This document shows positions 9,495-17,808 of a stretch of 64,000 nt of DNA, one piece after another (position 1 is the first letter of the stretch; every line of letters starts with the position of its first letter). The stretch covers positions 1 to 64,000 of the forward strand of contig JAJDDT010000050.1 of the NCBI GenBank assembly GCA_029260165.1, given 5' to 3'. The notes beneath the pieces are model-generated. The model saw only the letters and a list, made by a program, of their open reading frames with translations. It searched no databases and had not been told where the DNA came from. The DNA comes from Phycisphaerae bacterium. GTDB taxonomy: Bacteria > Planctomycetota > Phycisphaerae > UBA1845. Made by a program: the position numbers and the translations under genes.

Positions 9495-9648
9495 CAGAGG
9501 CGGCAAGTAAAAAAGGTGCCGCGGAGACCCCATTTCGAGGCCTCCGCGACCCCCAAGGTGGTAACCCACTCTTTAACAGACCCCCAAGGCTACCTTTGGT
9601 TAGCGAAAACTGCCGTGGTTGGCCCCCATCAGCGCTCCTCGCTAACAC
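9444..9648 (-). ncRNA. Candidate sigma-54-driven small RNA
   Basis: Between a near-perfect -24/-12 promoter (9659-9674) and an intrinsic terminator (9444-9494) lie about 205 nt on the minus strand with no convincing ORF. The predicted RNA carries CCTTGGGGGTC twice, a long GCGGAGGCC/GGTCTCCGC hairpin and the terminator stem. No known RNA family was recognised. The start position is estimated from the promoter. Confidence 0.5.
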
Positions 9649-9658
9649 CGCGATATGG

Positions 9659-9674
9659 AGCAACCCGTGTGCCA
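9659..9674 (-). promoter_or_regulatory. Sigma-54-type promoter
   Basis: Minus-strand TGGCACACGGGTTGCT fits TGGCAC-N5-TTGCT exactly. It lies in intergenic DNA and points at the terminated non-coding stretch. No enhancer-binding protein gene is nearby. Confidence 0.6.
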
Positions 9675-9791
9675 ATCGGACATGCATCAGGCATAAATCC
9701 TATAATTCTATTTATTTCAACGAGTTACGTTTCTTGTGGCCGGGACAGGCGGGTTGCGGATCGTGGAAGACTACCCACCGGGGCAGCAGCA

Positions 9792-9811
9792 AATGGGGAA
9801 TAATCCCCATT
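9792..9811. promoter_or_regulatory. Perfect hairpin downstream of tdk
   Basis: AATGGGGA and TCCCCATT form a perfect 8-bp stem with an ATAA loop about 105 bases past the tdk stop. No T-run follows, so it may be an RNA-end stabiliser or a protein site rather than a classical terminator. Confidence 0.35.
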
Positions 9812-9916
9812 CTGGTCACCGATTCCAAAATGTGGATCAGGGCCGGCATTCGCCGTTCAATAGGCACATCGCCCGGAAATGTCTGCAATCGGGGACATTC
9901 CGCCTCATCTCAGCGG

Positions 9917-10576
9917 CTATGGACGGATGCGATCCGCAGGTGGGTCGTGAACGCGATGATCACCGACAATCGGGGCATCGCCTTCTTCCGGTGGGGGTGT
10001 CCAGCAGGATTCGCAACGGGGTTCAAATGCCTCCGCACCACCGACAAGGTTGGCTGCGACAAACGGGATGAGCCGCTGCGTTCGGGTGGCTTGTCCGCCA
10101 CATTTCCCGCATTGGGTTGTTTTCACGGTGACCGAGTCCGCCAGTTTTCGAAGCCTGGCAATCATCGGAAACGGTCTGCCCCAACTGTCGAGATCGAGCG
10201 TGGTCACGATGACGTCGAGACCACGGGTACATAGCTGCTCGCAAACGGCGGGGAAATTGTCGTCAAAAAAGTGGCCCTCGTCGATCGCGACGACGTTCGC
10301 GTTCCCCATGTCAACCTTTTGCAATTCGTCGCTGTGCGTAACGGGGACAGCCCGGCAGCTTCGATGGTTGTGGCTGACCACGCGCGTGTCGTCGTAACGC
10401 CTGTCGAGTGCGTGCTTGAAAACGCAGACGTCGCCGGCCGGCAGACCACGCACACGGTCGATCAACGCTTCGGTCTTCCCCGCGAACATGCACCCACAGA
10501 TGACGTGGATCGACCCGGGTTGACCTTTTTCTCGAAAAACACCGATACCGCCGTACACACTGGACATGATGCCCAT
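9917..10576 (-). CDS. tdk: Thymidine kinase
   Basis: 219 aa type II thymidine kinase, which phosphorylates thymidine for salvage. The P-loop is GCMFAGKTEAL, the Mg/Walker B segment is VVAIDEGHFF, and the zinc-binding lasso region shows CGKCGG and CESC. The C-terminal ~25 residues extend beyond the usual end. The start is the ATG before GIMSSVYGG. Confidence 0.93.
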   Translation of the reverse strand: MGIMSSVYGGIGVFREKGQPGSIHVICGCMFAGKTEALIDRVRGLPAGDVCVFKHALDRRYDDTRVVSHNHRSCRAVPVTHSDELQKVDMGNANVVAIDEGHFFDDNFPAVCEQLCTRGLDVIVTTLDLDSWGRPFPMIARLRKLADSVTVKTTQCGKCGGQATRTQRLIPFVAANLVGGAEAFEPRCESCWTPPPEEGDAPIVGDHRVHDPPADRIRP

Positions 10577-10623
10577 GTTACCGCCACACCCGTTGGCGAA
10601 AAGCGTCGAAAATCGGTTTCGCG

Positions 10624-11433
10624 CTATTTTTCAGCGGATTTCCCACCCGCGCCCGCAACGGTTTCCGAAGCAGGCACGCTCACACGCAGAATCTCGTGTA
10701 GTTTTCCAACCCAGCGATCCTTCGGGGCAAGCTCCAGTGCGCGACGGATGGCACGATATCCACCGCCCGGGTCGCCCGAATAAAAACGGTAGTACCCCAG
10801 CAGCGTCCAGACGGCGGGATCGAACGACGATGCCTCCGCGTCGCGATCCAGCTGCGCGAGCACACGACCGAATTCCGTCCGGTCGGCGTAGTGGTCACGC
10901 ACGTCGATATTCAGGTGCATCAACGCGGGCTGCAGTTGCAATGCCCGTTTCAAAAGCAGAAAAGCGTCATCGTAGTGTCGCAGCGCCACCAAAGCATGGG
11001 CGGCGTGCAGGCGACTGAGCGGATCACCCTGGTCCATTTTGGCAGCCAGCATGAGGTGCCGAACCGCTCCACCGTAGTCACGATTCCTGAATTGCTCGAC
11101 ACCCTTCGCCATGGCGATACCCTGGGCGTCGGCACGTCGGTTCGACGATTGTTCTCGTCTGGTCGCCAACACGCCGTCGCGATAACCATCCTCATACCCA
11201 CGATCGTACGCCTGCGAAGCAGCCATCTCCTCCGCCCACGTCCTGACCGTGTATCCCGGTGGAATGCCATCGTGTTTGAACCGCTCGTGTCGTTGGAGCG
11301 ACTGTTCACGCTGATTGCGATACCCGGGATCGTCATCCGCCTTCGGGGCAGGTGGTTTCCCGGATTGGGACCATACGAACGTCGTTGGCGTCAACAACAC
11401 CAACGCGGCGAGCATGAAGATTCGGCACATCAC
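10624..11433 (-). CDS. Exported TPR-repeat protein
   Basis: 269 aa. An N-terminal signal peptide (MMCRIFMLAALVLLTPTTFVWSQ) is followed by a charged linker with repeated Gly-Tyr-Asp/Glu (DRGYEDGYRDG) and then three or so tetratricopeptide-like helices (VEQFRNRDYGGAVRHLMLAAKMD, HYDDAFLLLKRALQLQP, YRAIRRALELAP). It is probably a periplasmic scaffold. No enzymatic motif is present and the partner is unknown. Confidence 0.75.
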   Translation of the reverse strand: MMCRIFMLAALVLLTPTTFVWSQSGKPPAPKADDDPGYRNQREQSLQRHERFKHDGIPPGYTVRTWAEEMAASQAYDRGYEDGYRDGVLATRREQSSNRRADAQGIAMAKGVEQFRNRDYGGAVRHLMLAAKMDQGDPLSRLHAAHALVALRHYDDAFLLLKRALQLQPALMHLNIDVRDHYADRTEFGRVLAQLDRDAEASSFDPAVWTLLGYYRFYSGDPGGGYRAIRRALELAPKDRWVGKLHEILRVSVPASETVAGAGGKSAEK

Positions 11434-11483
11434 GATTCCTCCCGAAGGTTCAGGTCGGTTGGCTCACCAGCATTATATTGGAT

Positions 11484-12140
11484 TCAACACAGGTTGGGTT
11501 GCGTTTTTTTGACAGCCAACCGATAAATCGCACGCCCCTCGCGTCGATATTTGATCTCGAAATTGGTCTCGATCCGGTCGTTTTCCGTGCAGAAATCCGC
11601 CTCGTCGAACCCAATTTCCCCCAGATCGGGACAGGCAGACACGACTTCCCGGATTTGCTCGAAATAGTCGACATGGTCCGTCTGAATCGCCCACAACCCA
11701 CCGGGAACCAGCACCCGGACGACAGCGTCCACGAACGGGGTCTGAATCAACCGACGCTTGTTGTGCCTGCGCTTGGGCCATGGATCGGGATGAAACACGA
11801 ACAACGACGTCAGACACGCGTCGGGAAGATTGAACTTTACGAATGGCTCGGCGTCCATCCGGATCATGCGAACGTTGCTCACCCCCCACCGCGCCATTCG
11901 ATCGGCTGCGTACTTGTAAAATTTGTTCGCCCACTCGATTCCGATCAGTCGTCGATCCGGATATTGCTGTGCCCGCCGCAAGAGGAAACCACCCTTGCCA
12001 CAACCAATCTCGAGTTCGAGCGGACCAGTCGAGTCGAACCAACACTGCGGATCCACGCGATCGTCAGCGGCTGGCTCGTTGACGATGATATCGTCCATGG
12101 TGATCGGTGACGAATTGTCCGATGTTGGGTGCATGATCAT
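11484..12140 (-). CDS. trmB: tRNA (guanine-N7-)-methyltransferase
   Basis: 218 aa. It makes m7G46 in tRNA using S-adenosylmethionine. The SAM site LELEIGCGKGGFLL and the family signature FHPDPWPKRRHNKRRL are both present, and the C-terminal TNFEIKYRREGRAIYRL motif fits. The start could be the first ATG or the internal Met at MDDIIV. Confidence 0.93.
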   Translation of the reverse strand: MIMHPTSDNSSPITMDDIIVNEPAADDRVDPQCWFDSTGPLELEIGCGKGGFLLRRAQQYPDRRLIGIEWANKFYKYAADRMARWGVSNVRMIRMDAEPFVKFNLPDACLTSLFVFHPDPWPKRRHNKRRLIQTPFVDAVVRVLVPGGLWAIQTDHVDYFEQIREVVSACPDLGEIGFDEADFCTENDRIETNFEIKYRREGRAIYRLAVKKTQPNLC

Positions 12141-12215
12141 CTGATGGCTGGCGTCGGTGCGGTACGTCTCTTATGATCCCTCGGTCTGCGAACGGAATCG
12201 TATCGGCAACAGACC

Positions 12216-12986
12216 ATGCGACGCAAACTTGAAGACAATCTACAATCCGTGCGCGATCGCATCGGCGAGGCCTGCACCCGCGCGAATCGCGATCGGGAGG
12301 CTGTGCGCATGGTGGCGGTCACAAAATCGGTCAGTCGCGACGTCATCTGCGAACTGGTCGAAATGGGGGTGACCGATTTCGGCGAGAATCGCGTGCAGGA
12401 ACTGACACAACGCGCTTCGTACATTTCTGAACGAATCAATCGACACTTGTTGGATACCCATCTCGGCAAACCAGCCAAACCAACCTGGCACATGATCGGC
12501 GCGTTGCAGCGCAACAAGGTCAAGCCGCTGCTGCCGTGGGTGGACGTGATCCAATCGGTCGATCGGCTGCGATTGGCGGAGGAAATTCACAAACGCGCCC
12601 AGCCAATGTCGCGGTGCGTTGACGTTTTGCTGGAGGTCAACGGTGGTGACGAATCGCAAAAGAGCGGCGTTGCGGTCTGCGCTGCCAGTCACCTCGGTGA
12701 GCAGATCGCCTCGCTGGAGGGATTGCGGCTGCGCGGGTTGATGACGATGGCACCGCTGGAGGCCGACGAAACGGAGCTGCGACGCGTTTTCACCCGCGTT
12801 CGCGAGCTTTACGACGAGATTTGTCACGATTTTGACGTCGGTGACGCTTTCGACACCCTCAGCATGGGCATGAGCGGGGATTTTGAAATTGCTATCGAGT
12901 GTGGTGCAACCATGGTACGCGTCGGGTCAGCCCTGTTCGAGGGAATCGACGCCGGCCGGTTGCAACCCGTGGTCGACCAAACCTGA
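12216..12986 (+). CDS. yggS: YggS-family PLP homeostasis protein
   Basis: 256 aa PLP-binding TIM-barrel of the YggS/PROSC family, which buffers pyridoxal phosphate and affects amino-acid pools. The PLP lysine is in MVAVTKSVS, followed by GENRVQEL and the phosphate-binding end LSMGMSGDFEIAIECGATMVRVGSALFEG. It diverges from trmB across 75 bases. Confidence 0.93.
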   Translation: MRRKLEDNLQSVRDRIGEACTRANRDREAVRMVAVTKSVSRDVICELVEMGVTDFGENRVQELTQRASYISERINRHLLDTHLGKPAKPTWHMIGALQRNKVKPLLPWVDVIQSVDRLRLAEEIHKRAQPMSRCVDVLLEVNGGDESQKSGVAVCAASHLGEQIASLEGLRLRGLMTMAPLEADETELRRVFTRVRELYDEICHDFDVGDAFDTLSMGMSGDFEIAIECGATMVRVGSALFEGIDAGRLQPVVDQT

Positions 12987-13018
12987 ATTCAGAATTTCCG
13001 CCCGTCGATTGGGTTGGT

Positions 13019-14713
13019 CTATTCGACGATATCGTCCAGCACGCTGCCCCGCGCGTCGGGGTCCGGTGCCACCTTCAGAAAACGAGCGAGCGTCGCGGTC
13101 AGGTCCGGCATTTCCACACGATTCGAATACGTCATTGGCTTGATCCCCGGTCCCATAAGCCACATCGGAATATGCGTGTCGTAGTCGTTGGCGGTCAGCG
13201 GTCCCGATGTGACATTGGATGGATACCAACCCGAGCGAAGCCCGAGGTAAACCGATCCGCTGCGACCCGGAAAATATGACCGTCTCACGAGGCGCTCGAT
13301 TTCGGAAAGCTCGGAGTCCGGCTTGCCGGCCAACAGAGTGCAATTGATCGCGTGCTCGACACCGCGAAAACCTTTCAACGTCCGGGCAACAATCTCATTG
13401 GCCCGATCGATATCATGGCCTTTGAGCTCCATCAGATGGTCATTGATGTATATCCACGGAAGATCAATAAAACCGAGATAGTAGAAATCATCGCCGGGTG
13501 AACCGAACTCTGTCACGAGTGCGTCCTCGATCGATGTCGCAATCGCGTTCAGATCGACCCTGCCTGCATCCTTTCCGAGTCCTTGTGCATATTCCGGGGT
13601 GGGGCAGGCACCGTGGTCAGAAACGACCGCGATGAGACAGTTTTCCAGACCGACCTGTGCATCGAGAAAATCAAACCACGCCGCCAACTGACGATCCGTC
13701 CGATAAAACATGTCCGCCATCTCGTGACTGTCCGGACCAAAAAGATAACCACAATAGTCCGTGCTCGACAAACTGAGCATGAGCAGGTCGGGCGTGTCGT
13801 CGGCACCAAGCGATTCATTGATGATCGCGCGTTTGGCTGTCTCAAAAACCAGTTCGTTACCAAACGGCGACGTCCGGAGTTGACGGTAGTAGATGCGATT
13901 CGGCGTGGGCATGGATGGCCCGAGTGTCTTGGGCATGTTGTTAAGCCACAGTGTCTGGGGACCACGTTCGTAGGGAACGTCATCGGCGTCACAGTTCCTG
14001 TACGCATCGAGGGACAGCATCCGCTCCCAGGAATCGCCGAACCGGTTGTCGACGACACGATCCTTGTTGAGTTGCGTAACCCATGCGGGCAGTCGGTCGT
14101 CGTAGTAGTTGCTCGACAGAAACTGACCCTCGATCCCCTCCCACCAGACCGCTCCGTCCGCGGATTCACCACCGAGCAGGACGGCGGACAACTCCTTGAG
14201 CGAGCAGGACCACACCCTTGCGTCGGCACCGTGGGCTTGTTTGAGTCGTCCCCCGAGGGTCGCGCCGATCACCTGCGAGGGGGCCCCGCCCGGACCAATC
14301 TTGTCGTCCTTGTATCCGAGAACACTGTAGGACTGATCGGTGGTGGCAGAAATCGGTTTCGACAAGCCAGCCTTGTGCCATTGATACGCGACAATTCCAT
14401 GATCGGATGGATACCGACCGGTTGAGATCGTCGCATGTCCGGAGGCGGTGTTGGACGAGCCATAGCCGACGTGGGCGTTGGTCATCCACGCCCCTCGATC
14501 TATCAGCCGCCGGAATCCCCCTTCCCCGAGATTCGCGCCATATCGATCCGGAAAACTGCTCGGGAGCATGTCCACCATCACGATCGCAGCCAGCCGGGGC
14601 GTGCGGAAAACCTTTTCCTGCCGAGGTTTATGGCAGCCCGCAGCGACAAGCAAAACCAGTGCGAGAGCGCAGACGGGAAAACTCCTGGTCATACGATTGA
14701 GAACAGCTTTCAT
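13019..14713 (-). CDS. Lipoprotein alkaline phosphatase / phosphodiesterase family
   Basis: 564 aa from MKAVLNRMTRSF. The signal peptide ends in a lipobox (LVLLVAAGC), so it should be lipid-anchored outside the cytoplasm. The nucleophile Thr lies in GYGSSNTASGHATISTGRYP, and metal ligands include VVSDHGA near residue 370. This matches PafA-like alkaline phosphatases and nucleotide pyrophosphatase/phosphodiesterases. The substrate cannot be named. The extra 21 residues of the ORF track start before the signal peptide and were dropped. Confidence 0.85.
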   Translation of the reverse strand: MKAVLNRMTRSFPVCALALVLLVAAGCHKPRQEKVFRTPRLAAIVMVDMLPSSFPDRYGANLGEGGFRRLIDRGAWMTNAHVGYGSSNTASGHATISTGRYPSDHGIVAYQWHKAGLSKPISATTDQSYSVLGYKDDKIGPGGAPSQVIGATLGGRLKQAHGADARVWSCSLKELSAVLLGGESADGAVWWEGIEGQFLSSNYYDDRLPAWVTQLNKDRVVDNRFGDSWERMLSLDAYRNCDADDVPYERGPQTLWLNNMPKTLGPSMPTPNRIYYRQLRTSPFGNELVFETAKRAIINESLGADDTPDLLMLSLSSTDYCGYLFGPDSHEMADMFYRTDRQLAAWFDFLDAQVGLENCLIAVVSDHGACPTPEYAQGLGKDAGRVDLNAIATSIEDALVTEFGSPGDDFYYLGFIDLPWIYINDHLMELKGHDIDRANEIVARTLKGFRGVEHAINCTLLAGKPDSELSEIERLVRRSYFPGRSGSVYLGLRSGWYPSNVTSGPLTANDYDTHIPMWLMGPGIKPMTYSNRVEMPDLTATLARFLKVAPDPDARGSVLDDIVE

Positions 14714-15017
14714 AGGTGAGAACGCTCCACAGGGTTGTGATGTTGAACCGAATTCGACCCTTTTGCCGTCAGGCAAAGCCCGAATAATCCGGGAATTGTA
14801 ACGCGTCCTGCCATGGACGGCGACCGGGGACGATCAATCATTTTCAGGCTGTGAAATACCAGATCGGGTGGGGGATATTCCAGGGGACGCTAAATGTTGG
14901 GTCTGGTAGCTCGATCGTTCGATTCTCTGCCGGTGCAGTGACTCATCTGTTACAGTGACGGTGACATTTCGGGCGGTCCCGGACTGCCTTTTCGCAGAAA
15001 CAACAAATTTCACACAC

Positions 15018-15045
15018 TTGTACCCCGCTCGAAAGCGGGTATAGT
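15018..15045 (+). promoter_or_regulatory. Promoter of the rpsP operon
   Basis: TTGTAC, 16 bases, TATAGT. The spacer holds the inverted repeat CCCGCT/AGCGGG. The rest of the 14714-15128 gap shows no gene. Predicted start of transcription is near 15052, about 75 bases before rpsP. Confidence 0.55.
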
Positions 15046-15128
15046 TGGCGACTTCGATCGGTGCCGACGTGGAGGCCCGAATGGACGTCCTGGGGACGTT
15101 GGCAGCGTTTTTGGTACTGGAGGTAGCT

Positions 15129-15386
15129 GTGGCCGTCAGGCTTAGATTGAAACGATTCGGTCGCAAGCATCGACCCTTTTACCGCGTGACCGCGGTGGAT
15201 GGCCGTCGCGCGCGTGACAGCCGGGTTATTGAGGAACTCGGTTTCTATGATCCGTTGGAGCGAGAGCCCGACAAGCAGATTCGACTCAAAAGCGAGCGGA
15301 TTGACTATTGGCTTGGTGTTGGCGCTCAACCGTCGGACACTGTTCGCGGTCTGATCAAGAGGCACGGCGAAACTGCCGGCGCTTAG
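15129..15386 (+). CDS. rpsP: 30S ribosomal protein S16
   Basis: 85 aa. It starts at GTG (VAVRLRLKRFGRKHRPFYRV...) seven bases after GGAGGTAG; the upstream extension in the ORF track is not part of S16. It is a small-subunit assembly protein and heads the conserved rpsP-trmD-rplS order. Confidence 0.95.
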   Translation: MAVRLRLKRFGRKHRPFYRVTAVDGRRARDSRVIEELGFYDPLEREPDKQIRLKSERIDYWLGVGAQPSDTVRGLIKRHGETAGA

Positions 15387-15411
15387 CGCTCGGTAGTCGA
15401 GTGCTGAATCG

Positions 15412-16110
15412 ATGCGGATCGACATTCTGACGCTTTTTCCGGAGATTTTTCCCTCGTTCCTTGGGACGAGCATTATTGGCCGGGCGTCTGCCGCAGGGAT
15501 TGTCGAGATTCGATACACGAATTTTCGTGATTTTACCCGCGACAGGCACCGCAGCGTGGATGACAAGCCATACGGCGGTGGACCCGGGATGGTCATGATG
15601 TGCGGCCCCGTTTTTGAGGCGGTTGATCATGTGCGATCCGAAGCAGAGTCGACCGGTGGCAGCGAGGAGTTGATCCTGCTCACGCCGCAGGGTGAGCGAT
15701 TCTGCCAGTCAATGGCGGAGGAGTTTGCTGCCAGGGATCGGTTGATCCTGGTTTGTGGTCACTACGAGGGATTCGACGATCGGATTCGCGAAGGATTGAA
15801 GCCTCGCGAGGTGTCGATCGGCGACTATGTTTTGTCCGGCGGAGAATCAGCCGCCGTTGTACTGGTCGACGCGGTGGTGCGTTTGTTGCCCGGAGCGTTG
15901 GGGCATGAGGATTCTGCTGCGGACGAATCGTTTAGCGACGGTTTGCTGGAGTATCCGCAGTATACCAGGCCTCGGGAGTTTCGCGGCATGACTGTTCCGG
16001 ATGTTTTGGTCTCGGGACATCATGCAGAGGTTGAAGCCTGGCGGCGGCGTCAGGCGTTGGAGCGAACAAGGAAACGTCGCCCGGACCTGCTCGAAGACGA
16101 GGCGGAGTGA
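15412..16110 (+). CDS. trmD: tRNA (guanine-N1-)-methyltransferase
   Basis: 232 aa SPOUT enzyme making m1G37 next to the anticodon, which prevents frameshifting. Landmarks are [48 protein letters not shown] and [10 protein letters not shown] (trefoil-knot SAM site). It lies 25 bases after rpsP in the usual ribosomal-protein/tRNA-modification operon. Confidence 0.97.
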   Translation: MRIDILTLFPEIFPSFLGTSIIGRASAAGIVEIRYTNFRDFTRDRHRSVDDKPYGGGPGMVMMCGPVFEAVDHVRSEAESTGGSEELILLTPQGERFCQSMAEEFAARDRLILVCGHYEGFDDRIREGLKPREVSIGDYVLSGGESAAVVLVDAVVRLLPGALGHEDSAADESFSDGLLEYPQYTRPREFRGMTVPDVLVSGHHAEVEAWRRRQALERTRKRRPDLLEDEAE

Positions 16111-16216
16111 AGCACGCGATTGAAAACACGACTATGACGCACCGCTTTGGGCACTTTTGGTAAGCACCATCGCCTCTGACCGCGTGTGCGACGCGATGAA
16201 GAAGGAGTAATCTGGA

Positions 16217-16666
16217 ATGATTCACCAACTGATAGACCTCGTGGAAGAGAAATACCTTAAGGCGGATCCTCCGGGTTTCGCCATCGGGGACACGGTCGAT
16301 GTCCATACGAAAATCATCGAGGGCAGCAAGGAACGCATCCAGATATACAACGGTGTCGTGATCGCCAGGAAGGGCCGGGGCACGAGCGAGATGTTCACGG
16401 TCCGTCGCATCGTCGCCAACGAGGGTGTCGAGCGAATCTTCCCCGTGCATTCACCGCGCATCGTCGCCATCGAAGTGAAGCGCCATGGCAAGGTCCGTCG
16501 CGCCAAGCTCTACTATCTCCGCGATCGCATTGGCAAGGCCCGTCGTTTGAAAGAAAAACGTCGCGTTGGAGCAAGGACAGCCGCCGCTGAAAAGGTCATT
16601 GAGGCACCTCAGGTCGAGAAAACCAGCACACCGGCGCCCGAACCCGTCGAGGTGGCTGGGGGGTAG
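16217..16666 (+). CDS. rplS: 50S ribosomal protein L19
   Basis: 149 aa. The core ([33 protein letters not shown]...[21 protein letters not shown]) is standard L19 at the subunit interface. A ~35-residue Ala/Pro/Glu-rich tail goes past the usual end. AAGGAG precedes the ATG. Confidence 0.96.
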   Translation: MIHQLIDLVEEKYLKADPPGFAIGDTVDVHTKIIEGSKERIQIYNGVVIARKGRGTSEMFTVRRIVANEGVERIFPVHSPRIVAIEVKRHGKVRRAKLYYLRDRIGKARRLKEKRRVGARTAAAEKVIEAPQVEKTSTPAPEPVEVAGG

Positions 16667-16668
16667 CG

Positions 16669-17028
16669 ATGTTGCGGATCGGAGCGTGGGGCGAGCGATT
16701 GGCTGCCAAAACACTCCGCCGGGCGGGCTATCGCGTCGTCGATCGCAATTTCACCTGTCCCGCGGGTGAAATCGATATCATCGCAGCCGACGGTGACATG
16801 CTCGTTTTCGTCGAGGTAAAAACGCGCGTCTCCGACGAACACGCCGACCCGGAGAACAATGTCAACGCACACAAACGGCGACAGATCACCAAAACCGCTC
16901 GGTACTATCTGACCCAAAACAACGCATCGCATCTGCCCTGTCGATTTGACGTGGTGGCTGTTCTTGCTCCCAAACGCGGGAAAGCCACCTGCGAGCATTT
17001 TGTCGATGCCTTTACCCCGACCTGGTGA
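16669..17028 (+). CDS. YraN / UPF0102 endonuclease-fold protein
   Basis: 119 aa. Motifs GERLAAKTLRRAGYRVVDRNF, GEIDIIAADGDMLVFVEVKTR (the D-ExK nuclease core) and AHKRRQITKTA are typical of the UPF0102 family, a Holliday-junction-resolvase-like fold of uncertain substrate. It follows rplS by two bases, as in many bacteria. Confidence 0.92.
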   Translation: MLRIGAWGERLAAKTLRRAGYRVVDRNFTCPAGEIDIIAADGDMLVFVEVKTRVSDEHADPENNVNAHKRRQITKTARYYLTQNNASHLPCRFDVVAVLAPKRGKATCEHFVDAFTPTW

Positions 17029-17034
17029 CTTCTC

Positions 17035-17808
17035 ATGGGGCTTATCGACTCACACGCACATCTGACGTCGAAGGAGTTTGCCGATCAGATCGGTGATGTC
17101 CTCGATCGCGCGACCCAGGCTGGGGTGGACCGTATCATCTCGATTGGTGTGGGCATGGCTGACAGTGAACGCGTGCTCGCGCTGGCTGCCACCGATGCTC
17201 GTGTCATTCCCGTCATCGGGATTCACCCGCACGAAGCCGGTAACGTCGGGGAGCATGATTGGGACAACTATCGGGGGCACATGAATCGGGAAGACGTCGT
17301 CGCGCTCGGCGAGATGGGGCTTGACTATCATTACGACTTCTCCGATCGCTCGTCGCAACATGCTGTTTTCGAGAAACAGCTCGAGTTGGCATCGCAGACC
17401 AACAAGCCAATTGTCATCCACTGTCGCGAAGCCCACGAGGACACGCTGGCTATTCTGACCCATGGGGGATTCGTTGGAAGACCCGTCGTGTTTCACTGTT
17501 TCACCGGTAGTGAATCGCAGGCGAAAGACCTCGCCAATCGTGGTTGGCGGATTTCCTTTACCGGGGTTGTCACGTTCAAAAAATCGATCGAGCTTCAACG
17601 CATCGCGAAGGCTTACCCGATGGACCAACTGATGGTCGAGACCGATTCACCCTACCTGTCGCCGATGCCGATTCGACACATCCGTCCGAACGAACCGGCC
17701 CATGTGGCCCACACCGCCCGATTTATCGCCGATCTGAAGGGGTTGGATTACGATGAATTCGTCGATGTGACTGCTAACAATACCAAATCGTTTTTCCAAC
17801 TTGTTTAG
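17035..17808 (+). CDS. tatD: TatD-family metal-dependent hydrolase
   Basis: 257 aa. Metal ligands are DSHAHL at the N-terminus, ALGEMGLDYHYDFSDR, PIVIHCREA and VETDSPYLSP, the standard TatD deoxyribonuclease pattern. Its roles include DNA and D-amino-acid end processing. It is the last gene of the rpsP operon, and its stop overlaps the convergent glycosyltransferase stop. Confidence 0.94.
   Translation: MGLIDSHAHLTSKEFADQIGDVLDRATQAGVDRIISIGVGMADSERVLALAATDARVIPVIGIHPHEAGNVGEHDWDNYRGHMNREDVVALGEMGLDYHYDFSDRSSQHAVFEKQLELASQTNKPIVIHCREAHEDTLAILTHGGFVGRPVVFHCFTGSESQAKDLANRGWRISFTGVVTFKKSIELQRIAKAYPMDQLMVETDSPYLSPMPIRHIRPNEPAHVAHTARFIADLKGLDYDEFVDVTANNTKSFFQLV

Noticed and set aside
9285-9687. 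Minus-strand ORFs over the candidate small RNA
   Set aside because: They run through the terminator hairpin and low-complexity GC sequence and have no ribosome binding site or family pattern.
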